Assembly: GCA_943735955.1 (NCBI GenBank)
Contig: OX030957.1
Coordinates: forward strand, 4,883,301-4,947,300
Length of the DNA: 64,000 nt
Direction of reading: 5' to 3'
Source of the DNA: Piscicola geometra
Taxonomy: Eukaryota; Annelida; Clitellata; Hirudinida; Piscicolidae
Positions 38,661 to 50,585 of this stretch are shown piece by piece. Below the pieces are notes generated by a model. That model worked only from the letters and a program-made list of their open reading frames with translations. It ran no database searches and was not told where the DNA came from. The position numbers and the translations under genes were made by a program. How positions within the stretch are numbered: position 1 is the stretch's first letter; every line of letters begins with the position of its first letter.

Positions 38661-39878
38661 GAGAGTCTGCATGGAGGAGGGGGAGGAGAAAAGGAGGAGG
38701 AGGAGGAGGTGGAGGAGGTGGAGAAGGGGGGAGGAGAAAAGGAGGGAGAGAATGAGGAGGAGGAGGAGGAGGAAGGAGAAGGTTTTATCGATTGGAGCTG
38801 CGTTCAATGGCTCATAGCAGCATGCCTGTATGATCATGGCAAACCTCCCAATTCACCATGTGTTTTCTGTCTGCATTACCATCATGCATTATCTATTCAA
38901 TCATTGATTGTTCTTCTCTTTGTATTATTCAAGGTTTTAAGCTATTATTTTTAAAGAGGTAGGAGAGAGGGGTTATTAGAGATCATGGGATCCTATATAT
39001 AAATAAAGAGAATACCACTTTTATTGATGTTTCCATTATTTCCAAATCATGCTGTCAAGCCAATCCAGAACTGAGTTTAGATAATTTAAATAATTAAGTT
39101 TTACTTTGTAGTATTAATTTTATTAATTGTTATTTCTAAATTTTAAATCACTGCATCCTTGACGAAGCGTCTTTAAATGCAAAATCTAAAAAGACGAAAA
39201 CCTTCTGAAGGATGTGATTCTGAATAATTTGTGAGTGACTATACATTTAATTATCTCTTCATTCATGCAAACACCCAGCATACAAACAATATTTTTTAAA
39301 GAGAGTGAAAACTACCCATTTGTCGATATATTTTACATGGACCAACGTTTTAGTATTACACTTTTGCTGTTTTATGTTTTTCATGCGTTTTTCCCCACCT
39401 GAATTCAACCTCGCAAAATCATTTTATATCTATTTCAACTTCTGCACTCCGTTAGGCATTTTCAATTAATTAAGTTTTCCTCATATTGCGAAGCTCTTTT
39501 GTTGCTGCTTTTACTATATTATTCTCTTGAATGTCTGCTTTTCATAGCGATATTATTAGTGTTTCAACCCTTTAATTAAATAAATTTATTTTTAGTTTTT
39601 TTAATTGTCTAATTAAGATAATTATTCAAGCCTCTATACTGCTTTTGATGGATCTTCTATATTTTGTCGTTATGTTAAGTGGCTAAGAAAAATGAAATTT
39701 CTAGTCAAGACGTGCGCGTTTAACAACGATTTGTATTTAATAAACATTTCAAGAATGTTTCCTTGTATGATTATTTTATAATTTTTTTATACATATTTTG
39801 AGAAATTCGAAACTTTAATAAAAATATTCAAATAAAACAATTTTGGATCTGTTTTATTTTTTTACGCAACAGCTTTTT
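38661..39878. other. HS6ST 3' UTR and AT-rich intergenic DNA
   Basis: Begins with a purine-rich GAGGAGGAG stretch (to about 38780) continuing the composition of the HS6ST tail. AATAAA at 39002-39007 is the likely poly(A) signal. Beyond that I see no coding segment. Confidence 0.55.
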
Positions 39879-39935
39879 AGCGCTCTTGAATTTGAAGAAA
39901 GAGCGCTATAGAAATCTATTTGATTGATTGATTGA
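39879..39935 (+). mobile_element. 3' terminal hairpin and TTGA tail of a LINE or SINE
   Basis: A perfect 9-bp stem AGCGCTCTT / AAGAGCGCT (39879-39887 and 39899-39907) is followed by ATAGAAATCTAT and (TTGA)n. A stem-loop plus short tandem tail is the typical 3' end recognised by non-LTR retrotransposon reverse transcriptases. Confidence 0.6.
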
Positions 39936-40311
39936 AGTGTGCCCGCTGTCAAGGCACAGATGTGCAACATCAAAACAAAAAATCTCAAGTTCAGATGAGC
40001 TCCAAAAAATAATGGGGATCCAGGATATTGGTGCTGTACTGCGAGCGAGAAGAATGAGGTGGTTTGGGCATGTGGAACGTGATGGTGGATGGATCAACAA
40101 GGTCAGAAGAATGGAGGTTTCTGGAACGAAACGATCTGACAGGCCAAAGCAGACGTGGGAAGAGATAGTGCGGAAAGACCTCAAATACCTGGGGGCATGC
40201 AGCACTGATGCCCATGACAGAAAGGAGTGGAGAGAGAGATTGAGACTTTTCAGACAGGCCCCACCCTCGGGAGAGGAAAAGTTGGCCTGTTTAACAAAAG
40301 CCAGGAGATGA
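39928..40311 (+). pseudogene. Non-LTR retrotransposon ORF2 C-terminal fragment
   Basis: A 127-codon open frame without the reverse transcriptase core. It shows ARRMRWFGHVERDGG, VRRMEVSGTKRSDRPKQTW and EEIVRKDLKYLGACSTDAHD, RKEWRERLR. The pattern R-W-x-GH-x-x-R, R-x-RPK-x-TW, V-x-KDLK, DR-x-W is common at the C-terminus of LINE polyproteins (established family knowledge). It is a 5'-truncated dead copy ending near (ATG)n at 40308-40320. Confidence 0.8.
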
Positions 40312-40337
40312 TGATGATGAGCTCTCGCGCGATGTCT

Positions 40338-40560
40338 ACCGTAAAATACCAGATTTTTCGGACACGCATAGTGTTCAGAGACCACTCATTTTCGAAAAAA
40401 TGTTTTATGAGCTCTTTGTTGGAAAATAATTTTTTTTAAAGAATGTGTGTGGGGATGATTATGGGTAGCACTCTAATTGAATACAATAATATGAATAATT
40501 TTATTTGACCTAGAATAGAAAGACTAATTAGAAAACAACTTAAATATTTAACAATTATGA
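40338..40560 (+). repeat. Dispersed repeat family B, single copy
   Basis: GTAAAATACCAGATTTTTCG, GACACGCATAGTGTTCAGAG, then TTTTCGAAAAAA, then AATAGAAAGACTAATTAG about 120 bp later. The same blocks in the same order make up two tandem units at 62021-62500. Class unknown; probably a small non-autonomous element. Confidence 0.6.
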
Positions 40561-41724
40561 ATTTTTTTTTGGATTAGTCGAAAAAATATATATATTTTCT
40601 TGCATTTGGGAAAAAAATTCTTTAAAAGTGTACGAATATATTTCAATATATATATTGAAATTTTACGATATCTAAAAACTAAAAAAAACTAACGAGTTCT
40701 ATTTTTCTCTTTAAATTACACAATTGTTTATTATTATTGTTCAATATTATATTATAAGGTTTACATTTTAAAGATCTGGGTTGGTAATGGTAGGGGCAGA
40801 GGCACTGATGATGGTGAGACACTTAAGTATTAAGGAATTCCAACCATCATCGGGAGTTTCAGCGTCATGAGCTTGTCGTTTTCTTCCCACATGTACGTTC
40901 TTTAATATATGAATAAAATATATTTCTTTAATTGTATTTGAAGAGATCAAGAGCTCGAAGAAATGATAAGTTTTCGGGTTTATTCAACGGGTCAATTAAT
41001 TTTATTTTTTCCTAAAAAAACAAGCCTTTTAAACTTCATGACACCTGTGGACAAATCCAGTTTTACGGTTGACCGTCTCATCAAACGATTTAGTATTTAG
41101 TTGCATAATATAAAATGTATGCATTTCATACCTGTTTGAGCGGTATTCGACTACATATTTATTTAATAACAAAACACAAAAATGTAGACGTTTTAAATTA
41201 TAATTCAGAAAATTAAACTATAATAAGCATCATAAAGAAAGGTTTTTGTAAATAGCTTTAAAAATTCTAAGCAAACGGAAAAAAAATAAAACATTGAAAT
41301 TAAATACATTTCTGAAGTTTAAAAAAACGCATTGATTTTGTAACTTAAGTCGAAAGTTACATTCAAATAATTATATATAATATTCTATTAACCAACAATA
41401 TTTTATCTATCTAATAAATATATCTACATAATTATGCGAAGTTTAAATTCACAAAAATATAAAAACGTGAATTTAAACATATTAAACCACTCCAAGACCT
41501 TAATCATGTCCATACACAAACTTCCATGAATTATCTTGACAAGCACTTTATAAAACAGTTTATGCGTGGGATTCAAAAGGCCCATAACGGTAGAATACAA
41601 CCCAAATTTTAATATAATCTAATAATCTAAAAAACCAACCATCCCACAGCCACACCTGGTTGAAATAATCTGATAAAGTAAAAAACCAACCCGTCCCTCA
41701 TTCCTCCACCCCCCTTTCCATGCT
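40561..41724. other. AT-rich intergenic / 3' flank of the SR-rich gene
   Basis: No coding segment recognised. A self-complementary TATATTGAAATATA-type stretch lies near 40640-40665. Contains the 3' UTR of the minus-strand gene ending at 41725. Confidence 0.5.
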
Positions 41725-44700
41725 TCAACTGTTACTCATTCGTTCTCCATCTAGCGTCTTGAGTTTGTGCATCTTCTTAGAGAGAAGCACCTTGTGCACA
41801 TACTCGCCTATGAAGGCCTTGACCCTGGCACTGTCCAGGTCGCTCTTGCTGCTCATTATCTAGTTGCGTTGAGGTGGTTTTTGTGGTTGTTGTTGTTGTT
41901 GTTGTTGTTGAGGAGGTGGTTATGGGTTGTTGTTGGGAAAGTGGTTGTTGTTGTTGTAGGGATGGTTATGGGTTGTTGTTGTTGTTGTAGGGGTGGCTAT
42001 GGGTTGTTGTTGTTGTTGGATGGTTGTGGGTTATTGAGGTGGTTATGGGCTGTTGAGGTTGGGTTGCTAATGGTGGTTGAAAAGATGTGATATGGTGGTT
42101 TTGATGATAGTTAGAAATGTATTATTTAAAACTTTTGAATAATGAAATGATTTCGAAAAGTAAAAATTATTTTTATAAAAAAATATTTATAAAAAAGATA
42201 TAATGAAAATGTATCACGATAAAAGAGCCCTTCATCACACCTTAGGAACCGCCTTTCGCATGATGCTCTTATAGTCTTCTTTGCTGATGAGGTTCTTCGA
42301 GAAATGCGGTCTTAACGCCACCTTTACCTCTTCCACCACCTGTTCTATCTTCCTGGCCTGGAGATACGTGCATGATAATGGTGTAGGCAATGGAAGAATG
42401 AGAAAATGATTGGAAATCGATATGATATTCTCACTTGAAATTCGCATGTGAATTTATATTTATGACTTAATTCGATTATAGACTTGAAGAAATATACAAA
42501 ACATTAAAAGATTGATCGCAGCTTTACACTCACCTTTCCTGTCTTGGCATTACTACTGCTGTCAACTTTAGAGTGCGAGCTTGTCGTGGTCGTCATGGTG
42601 AGGTCATTGGTGGTCGTGGTGGTGGTGGGTGTTTTGTATGAAATGTTGGCGGTTTCAAGCACCTTTTTAAGGTCATTCACGCGAATGCCCAGAGAGCCTG
42701 AGAGGTCAAGATTCTTAGCCAGTGATAATATGTGGTCGGATTTGATGTTCTTTGGAGTGGTCGTGAGCGGAGAATCGTGGGAGTTTATGAAGGGTTTTTC
42801 TGATGATGGCGTTGAACTTTTATGGTTGTTGTTGTTGATGTTTTTTTTAATGAGTTTGTTTGCCACATTATCCAACATTACAACTTGATTATTATTATTA
42901 TTTATAAAATCCAAATGAGTTTTCCCGTTGTTTTTGCCTTCAGTGGCAGGACTAACAGCCACAGCAGAATCCTCAAAAACGTGATTAGCAATGCAATCAT
43001 TACCACTTCCTTCACTGGTGCTCGAATAGGGACTATACCTATCATCATCATCAGCAGCACCCTTAGGAGGGATAGTGAAGTTGTTGTTGTTGATGTTGTT
43101 GGTGGTGGTGGTGATAATCTTTTTGTTAGATAGATGGAGGTTGTTGTTGCTTGTGAACGTTGATGAAATGTGGCAGGGTTTGTTGCGTGGTGGTGGTGGT
43201 GGTGGAGGTGGAAGGTCTTTGTCACCATTGCATAACTCACTGCTAAGAGAAATTGGTGCTGGTGGTGGTGGAGGTGATGGTGAAGTGTGTGGTGATGATA
43301 ATGATGATGGTGGTGCAAGGTGGTTGTTGTGGGGGTTGTCATTGTGGTTGTTGGAGTCAATCGCATCCGATTGAATGTGATTGTAGTCGTTAATGGAAGA
43401 TGAATGGTGTGGAAAAACTTTTAAATTCGAAGTCATTTGTGAAATTTGTGGTTGGGTGGAGAATCGCATAGATGGTGGATGCGAGGGTGGTTGGAAGGCT
43501 TGTGGTGGTATGAAAAAGTTTGGCGTTGCCTGCTGGTGTGGTGCTAGTGGGTGTGCTAGGAAGGGGACTTTCAAATGGTCTGTGGAGGGACTGAAGAAGC
43601 CTGCTTGTTGTGGCGCTTGTGGGTGCTCGACGATGCCATTCATTTGGGACTGGTGAGACAGTTGTAGGTCGCTCGTCAGTAGCCTAAGGTGGACTTGATT
43701 GTTGAAGGAGTTTTGAGGGTACGAAGGATGCATGGGAAGTGGTTGATGAGAAAAGAGGGGTTTATCTGTTGGAGAAATGAAAGCGGGAGGAGGTTGGTTG
43801 AGGTTGGGTAGTTTAATGGGCGCTGTGATGGATGGAATGGTGTTGGGCCTATTCGGAAGACATAGTTTATTTTGCGGCGTGATGTACGAAGGGATGCTAT
43901 TCGCCTGGTCTAGAACGGAAGCCGCACTGTTGGATTGAATTGCCACTGGAGTATTATTGACATGGAAACTAGAGAATGTTTTAAGGTTGTTGCTGTTGAT
44001 GAAATCCTCCCATGATTTTCCGTCTCTTCTATGCACCTCACCAGCCGACTGACTCGGGCGAGGAATCTTTCCAGGGAGCACATCAACCCCGAAGACTGGA
44101 GCATCGTGCGCCTCTGAAGGGTACCTAATGGGGTACTTGACCAACTCTTGCCTGTTCACTGAGTCCTTCCATGAGGCATGGTGCCCTCCATTGTGAGTGC
44201 TTTGAGAAGAACCTTCATCTGGGTACTTACTGAATCTGTCCTCTTCATAGCTTCTTGCATGGTGTCCCTTGTTACTATCGTGCTTATCCCTACTTTTGGA
44301 GTGCTTCCTTCTATGAGAATTAGTTCGATCCTTTGAACGATTGCTTCTATTTCTTGACTTGGATCTGTGTCTCTTGTGTTCTTTACTCTTTCGTGAATTT
44401 GATCTAGAACTACCTTTTTTTCTTGGTTTTTCTCTTTTCACAGATCCAGAATCTCTCCTATTTGACCTTCTCCTCGATCTAGATGAATTTTTCGATGATT
44501 TTCTTTTTCTGTCAATTCTTTCCTTTGAAAATGAATCTTCTTTTTTTGACTTTTTATCTTTTGACCGAGGATTTCTTTCTCTGTATCTGGGCATATAATC
44601 TTTCCTTGATTTAGATTCCCTTGGATTTGTTGATTTTAAGTCTTTTCTTTTATTTGATCTAGAATTTATGTGGTTTTTTGATGTCGATCTATCTCTTAAA

Positions 44701-44930
44701 TTTGATTTCCTGTCCCTTGAAACAGACTTTTGATTTTTTGACACGGATCTTTTTTTATATTTTAATTCTTGGCTTTTATCTTCTCTGGATCTGGAACTTT
44801 TCCTGTGCCTTCTTTTTGAGCTTGACTCCCTTTCTCGTCTATAACTATTATCGCAATCTATTTTTTTCGAAGTTTCTTCACGATTCATCCCCCTTCTTTC
44901 TGAGACATTAGAAAATTCTCTACCAGTCAT
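41725..44930 (-). CDS. SR-rich RNA polymerase II CTD-associated factor (SCAF1/PHRF1-like C-terminal domain)
   Basis: Three exons in transcript order: 44930-42534, 42357-42241, 41859-41725. They total 2649 nt, 882 aa. An in-frame TAA lies 6 nt before the ATG. Residues ~1-240 are a dense RS/K-rich domain (SRSREDKSQE, RDRSTSKN, NRSNRSKDRTNSHRRKHS). The middle is Pro/Gln/Asn-rich with poly-Pro (SPPPPPAPIS, LPPPPPPPPRN) and Asn runs. The last two exons encode RKIEQVVEEVKVALRPHFSK, NLISKEDYKSIMRKAVPK, then IMSSKSDLDSARVKAFIGEY. This matches the conserved C-terminus of vertebrate PHRF1/SCAF1 (VK-AL-PYY, Y-I-RKAV-KV-HSKSG), an SRI-like helical domain linked to binding of the phosphorylated RNA polymerase II tail. 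No PHD or RING finger is encoded, which favours SCAF1-like over PHRF1. Likely a nuclear coupler of transcription and splicing (inference). Confidence 0.75.
41880..42075. repeat. GTTGTTGTT / GGTGGTTATGGG repeat in the SR-rich gene intron 2
   Basis: TTG trinucleotides and a degenerate GGTGGTTATGGGTTGTTGTTG-like unit repeated several times between exons 41859-41725 and 42357-42241. Confidence 0.85.
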
Positions 44931-45599
44931 TACTTATCTTTGTCAAAAATTATTAAATACCGAATCAATAAAAAATTGTGGATACAAATTTCTTTAAAAA
45001 ATTATATTTTAGAAGTGATTAAAAAACATTTTTTCGGAAATTTGATTATTTTAAAAATGCACTCAGTGAAATCAAAATATTTATCTAGACATTAATTCAC
45101 TTTTAGTTTTGAATATTCATATATATATATATAGTATACTTTATATATATATATGAATAATCATAACTTTTATTTAATGGTTTAAAACTTGTTTCCAGCT
45201 TAAAATAATTCATCAAATTTTTGTATTAAAATTTAACTATTATTATGAAAAATGTTGGGTTACACAACTTAGATACCTCACTTATGGATTTCATTTCATT
45301 TATCCAACCGTGTAAAATTTAATGAGCATTCTTAATTTATATTTAAAAAATTAAAAGATTATAAATATTTTTTAAATATTATTTATTGTCTTTGCTGATT
45401 AGCGTCTGTGTTCTAATTTTGAAAATCTTAGGCGGGTGTATATTCAACCGCTTTAACGTTAACAAATACTTCGGCTGAAATTTTTCGTTTATTGACTGAA
45501 TTTGCATTCACAGAGCATTCTAAATATAAAAATTTGATATCGATTTGTGTTTAAAGAGAGAAAAAAACGTAAAGTTCGTTATTTATTCACAAGTGGATA
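44931..45599. other. 5' flank of the SR-rich gene
   Basis: AT-rich; no coding segment seen. A self-complementary (TA)n block lies at 45119-45156. The promoter of the minus-strand SR-rich gene is expected here but no motif can be assigned. Confidence 0.4.
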
Positions 45600-46800
45600 A
45601 CTTTACAGTTATCTTGAATTTTATGTATGGTATTACCATTAGTGATAACATCAAGATGCATGAATACATGGAATATAACGGGTTAATGTAAATGGTGCCA
45701 GATCTCAATGGGAGGGAATAACAAGAGGTTTTCGCCAAGGATATGTTTTGGGAGCATTTTTATTTGAAATATTTTTTCATGATTTGCCAAAAAGAGTAAC
45801 TTTTGAGATGCAAATGATAAAAACATGTATCGTGAAATATCAGTGTTTTTTGATGAGATGCTTCTACAAGAAGATTGTGACGGAATGGAGCCTGCAATGG
45901 TAGCGCAAACTTCATTTGAGTTAAGTTAAATTATTGCAAATATCTAGAAATTAAAATCTACAAACGGTCGATTCTATGCAGGATAAAAATTGGGATCAAG
46001 TGGTATAAGAGAGTATTGAATATAACAAAGACATAGGTGCTATTATAGATAAATGAATTCTTAAGTATATAATTAAAAAAAGTGAGTAAAGCTAAAAAAT
46101 GGTGGATCTAATGTGTAAAACTTTCAAACTCCTAGATCTAAAAACATGTAGACTACTTTTTATATATTTTTTTATAGTCTTTATTGATCACGGTTTGACA
46201 GACGCAGGCCATGTTACATGTTGCATAAGATACAAGATAATAGTAGATAATTATAGGATACTGATGCTAATGATAATTGTTGGTAAAAACACTACAAGAC
46301 AAAGGATATGGTGAATATGGTAATAATCAAGTAGATAAATAAATAATAAGAATCAGAGATGATAATATAAATATAAATATACTTTCTATCTTTGATAAGC
46401 AAGCAATGTGAGGTCCAAAATTAATAAAAGATATTATTTGTATAGAAAATGCCCAGAAAAAAGCTAATGAATTGTTAATAAAACTAAGAGAGTGGTCGTG
46501 AAGTTATTGACTTGAGCTATTTAATTTACCAACCCTAAATGTTCGCAGAATACGTTGTGTCATGATAGAAACATTTAAATATCTAATAATATATTCGACA
46601 GCCAAACAACGGCTGGTATAGTGGCACTCAATACAAACTCAACAAGAGACCATAAATTAAAATTATCAAACAACATTGCCAACATACAAGTTTCTTCAAC
46701 AACCGAGTTATCTCAGTTTGGAATAGTTTGCTTGATGAAGCAAAGAACACAGAGACATTCTAAAGATAAAAAATAATTTTTGAAGAAATCGTCTGATGAT
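45600..46800 (+). pseudogene. Heavily degraded non-LTR retrotransposon (reverse transcriptase remnants)
   Basis: Frames are broken many times. ITRGFRQGYVLGAFLFEIFF at about 45717-45776 corresponds to the reverse transcriptase RQG-x-x-LSP-x-LF motif, followed by HDLPKR. FFNNRVISVWNSLLDEAKNT at about 46692-46751 is the C-terminal NRV-x-x-WNSLP motif of many LINE polyproteins. The two lie about 0.9 kb apart in the same orientation, so they are probably one element. Confidence 0.7.
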
Positions 46801-48188
46801 TTTTACAATAAATTTGATTATATGAATTCTCATTTCTCGCCGGAGACATTCATTTTTTTAATAGATATTTAACAAACTATGTCCAAAACAAAAGCCCCAA
46901 GGAAATACGCCTGAATAACGTATAGTGTTTTTCCTTTATGAATGTTCAAAGATTCTGGTATTTTACGGTAGTTAATATGGACGAAAGTGTTCGGGGTAGA
47001 AAAGAAAATAGTGAAAATGTAATCAAGTTCCACTTCGGGAAAAGATAAAATTGGAAGAATTATGAGAAAAAAGATGGCTATTTCAATCAAATGATTACTT
47101 TGTCAACTAGCTTGTGTATGATATGATTTCGATGCAAGTTCAGCTCAGATGGGACATAGGTTGATAAATCGCAGCAACAGTTTCTAGGATCGATGCGCTA
47201 TCATTTGTATACTCTATTTCTTCTTAATCCACAAATCAATAATGCTAATTTCTCTCGGGTATTTGTGAATGTTTATCTCTAGAAGAATTTCGGAAATAAT
47301 AAAAAGATCAGAAAAAATGGGTTAATTTTTTCTATTTTAAATAGTTGAAAATACCTAAAAAATATATTATATTGAATCAATAAAATTGTAATCATTTGAC
47401 TTTTTACACTTAAATACACTTTAGATAAGTTGAATTTTTTCATATAATTTTTTGTATTGTTAAATCGTTTAGACAAAAGGTTTTTATAAATAAAGTCAGT
47501 AAACTTAATAAAAAAATTCATTTAAGATAATTAGTCATAGTTTAATCTACAGAGATGTCTATGAGAAAAAACAAGCGCCTTAATGAAAAAGTTCATCTCC
47601 CCGACAAATTATCTGCTGATCATTAAATTTAATTTATATTTCATTGAGCATAAAAGCACAGCAGAACTATATAATAACTCTATGAAGCCCAAAGTAAAAA
47701 AAACGTGAGTTGAAAACATGTATTTTGTATATTTACAAAACTAGAATCTGTTTACTTGGGTTTTTTTTAAAAACTTAATTCCGATTTTTTTCTTTAATTT
47801 TTTAATTAAGTTAACTTTTTTAGTTTCTAAAAAACTAGAAATCGGAAAACCTGAGAGGTTAATTTAATTCATTTTTGCGACAAATACGACATGTAGAATT
47901 TTTGAACAGCGAATAACCTTCATATTCATATAAATAGTGATCTTATTAAAAATAATTTCATCTCAAAACAAAAGAAATCTGAATAAAGTTTGACTGTTTA
48001 CTTTTTGCGAATACTATTTTTTAATTTTAAAGACAAAAAGTTGATTTCCCATACCAAAAATTCGTTAAAAAACTGAAAACCATTAAAAAACAATGAAAAA
48101 TAGTAACCGGAAACCCGACAGTTTCAGCATATACACAATTTAGAAAAAGTTTACATCAATAGTTTCTAATAAACTTCAAAACTAAACC
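46801..48188. other. AT-rich intergenic DNA
   Basis: No coding segment, RNA gene or structured repeat recognised. Short open frames of 70-80 codons are AT-rich and lack family resemblance. Holds the 3' UTR of the methyltransferase gene ending at 48189. Confidence 0.4.
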
Positions 48189-49590
48189 TCACAATTCTTT
48201 CAAAAATTTTGTTTCTGAACAGCTATAAAACGACCGCTTAGAGAAATATGGTTTGCAGTCCTTGACGACGGCCAGAGGTAATTTCCACACGGCGACTGAA
48301 TGCCTACGGGCAAAAGGCCCATCATGCACGTAACACAAGGGATGGCTCAGAGAAAAAGGAGGAATCTCAAGGTTGACTGGTCGAAACCTACCTGGGTTTT
48401 CTTTTGTGACGATCAATTCAACGTTCGGGTAGTTTTGTAAAAACGTTGTGGTCATCAAGTATGAACTATTGCTCTTGGAAAAAAGCTTCAAAATTCTGTG
48501 AAAATGGATATTGAATTAGAATTTAATCGATCTTGGATTTTATAATAGTTAGAGAAAACTTGAATACGAACTTCAAAACATCTGCGTCGTATAGATGCTG
48601 TAGCATCATTCTTGAGTGAATGATGTCATACGAGGCAATCTTTTCTGCCTGTACGACATCTTTCAAATAAAACTTCCACGGTTGACTTTTGAATTTCTCC
48701 AAATGTTGTTTGATGATTTGAGGCACGATATCTATTCCAGTGTACTCCACGTCACTCCTCGTTTCGAGGAACCTGCTCATCCACGCCATGTCTCCGCACG
48801 GAGCATCCAGCAGACGAACTTTGTAGCCAGCCGGCTTGGTCTTCTTGATGGCGTTTATCAAGGTGTGCAGCACTGCACTCACCTCTTGCGCCCAGTAGAG
48901 CGTCGATCCTTCGCCTAGTTATAAAAGAAAGATCGTCACATCTTTTTCAAAATGTCAAAAAATTCAACACTTCAAGCGCTCTTATAAAATAGTTGAAAAT
49001 ATCTCAATCTATTTCCGTAATTTCAAAAATAATATCGCAAACAAACCTGAAACAGCCATCCCTTTGAAGGAGGAATCCCAGTTCTTTCCCCAAGCCCCAG
49101 ACTCATAAACCTCTTCAAAAGACTTCTGCCTTTTTTCTTTTTCTTCTTCTATTCTTCCTCCATTGTTTTTAATGGCATTTCCACTAGAATCAATGTCAAC
49201 CATTCCTGAAAGGCTCAAGTCGACTTTCCCAATGATCTCTCCGCTAATACAATCTCTCAGAAAGCCATCATCTTGCAGAATTTCACTTGAATTCTTGAGA
49301 GATTCACAAGGTACAACGTTGTGCCGTTTTTCAAGTTCTTCTTCGTATTTAGGCAGGGAGGCTGTGGTGGGGACATACTTTGGCGTGATTTTGTTCGTCT
49401 TTTGTAAAATCTCCCTCTCTTCGCACTCTTTCAAGTTTTTCCTTTCATTTTCAAAGAGTTTTTTGTACTCTTGAATAGCTGAAAAACACTCATCGACTGA
49501 AATCTTTTTAAGAAAAAGGCTGAAGAGGAAGATGTTTAAAAAAATGCTCATAAGAAGTGTAATCTTCCCTAAATGTTTTAACGGATCCAT
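48189..49590 (-). CDS. Type II membrane SAM-dependent methyltransferase, copy 1 (putative Golgi enzyme)
   Basis: Three exons in transcript order: 49590-49047, 48914-48572, 48495-48189. They total 1194 nt, 397 aa. A short basic N-terminus (MDPLKHLGK) precedes a membrane segment at about residues 9-29 and a Glu/Lys-rich stem to about 165, the topology of Golgi type II enzymes. The catalytic domain starts AWGKNWDSSFKGMAVSG and has SAM motif I LLDAPCGDMAWM (216-227), then EYTGIDIVPQIIKQHLEKF, YDIIHSRMMLQHL, NSSYLMTTTFLQNYPN, GRFRPVNLEIPPFSLSHPLC and AVWKLPLAVV. These motifs parallel bacterial class I methyltransferases with LLDAPCGDFNWM, YLLTTTF and WRPLNL. Substrate unknown; a lumenal glycan is an inference from topology. 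A paralogue lies 2.0 kb upstream in gene sense (51598-52908). Confidence 0.8.
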
Positions 49591-49928
49591 GTTATAATCA
49601 CAAAATATTGCACTCTGATTTATTTTCGTGAAACGGTTTTACCTGTATCTAACTGCACGTATGAAAACCAGAATATAACTCTAAGCCATTCATTTTGACT
49701 ATACTAAAACCTAAGTCTAGATTGAATAAATAAATGTTTTCTTACAAAATTTAATTAAAATCATAAATTCATTTATCCAATAAAATTATTTAAAAAAGTC
49801 AGATTCTTTTTCGACTTTAAGTAAAAATCACATAAATTTTAGAATTTATATAAATTCCAAAACATTTATGCTCAGACAATTATTTAATTACTAAGAATGA
49901 ACTAAAATAAAGTTTTTTCGATGAATTC

Positions 49929-50020
49929 CGCTTTTCTCATGAGTTAGATTCAAACCTCCACAGACGACATTGTGAAGATTCTGCAAAGTTCGGAAGGAAA
50001 CTTTTGAACATAAATCTAAA
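49929..50020 (-). repeat. Dispersed repeat family C (possible tRNA-derived SINE piece), copy 1
   Basis: On the minus strand it reads TTCCGAACTTTGCAGAATCT, TCACAATGTCGTCTGTGGAG, GTTTGAATCTAACTCATGAG. GGTTTGAATCT resembles a pol III B box. A second copy lies at 56182-56276 with the same order and about 80-85% identity by eye. Confidence 0.5.
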
Positions 50021-50088
50021 TTATTTATAGGCCAAAATAGATTATACTATTTATCCCAAAAAGTGAAAACTATTTTAGAATAAATAAA

Positions 50089-50585
50089 TTATATATTTGA
50101 AATTTTAAATGTTTCATTTAACAATAATTTATAAAGTAAGCAAATTACTCTAATTATATCCAAGTAAAAGATGCCGTGGAGTTTACGGAGACATTTAGAT
50201 TCAAATAATTGTATCTTGCGTTCTGTTTCCACGTTAAGCGTCCAGATCTCACATCCGTAAAGTAGGATACTGAGCACCAGTGACTTGTAGAGTCTGTATC
50301 TGACAGAGAAGCTGATAGAATTACTTAACCATAATTGATTAAATCTGGCTATTGCTGTAGTTTCCATTGAGATTCGAGTTTTTATCTGTGTGGTACTTGT
50401 TCCATGCCGTAAGCAATTGCTCTTTTGTTAAGTTTGTTGGTGAAGTCTTGAAGTTCGCTGCTGGACCCGCCCATCAGATCGATGTCGTCAGCAAGCCTCA
50501 AGTTGGAGATTGATCTGCCACAGATAAAGATGGTACAATGATGATCTTGGAGAGTTTTTTTCCTTATTCTTTCAGCAAAGCCACC
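50089..50585 (-). pseudogene. Non-LTR retrotransposon reverse transcriptase fragment
   Basis: The first segment (about 50572-50379) reads ERIRKKTLQDHHCTIFICG, SISNLRLADDIDLMGGSSSE and LQDFTNKLNKRAIAYGMEQ. LADDIDLM is the catalytic (Y/F/L)-x-DD box of reverse transcriptase. After a stop and frame change, a second segment from 50367 reads ARFNQLWLSNSISFSVRYRL, YKSLVLSILLYGCEIWTLN and ETERKIQLFESKCLRKLHGI, the thumb/C-terminal region of the same LINE class. Truncated at both ends and frame-broken, so inactive. Confidence 0.85.

Noticed and set aside
42544..43374. Several plus- and minus-strand frames over the SR-rich gene
   Set aside because: Shadows in Asn/Pro codon runs of the 799-codon exon.
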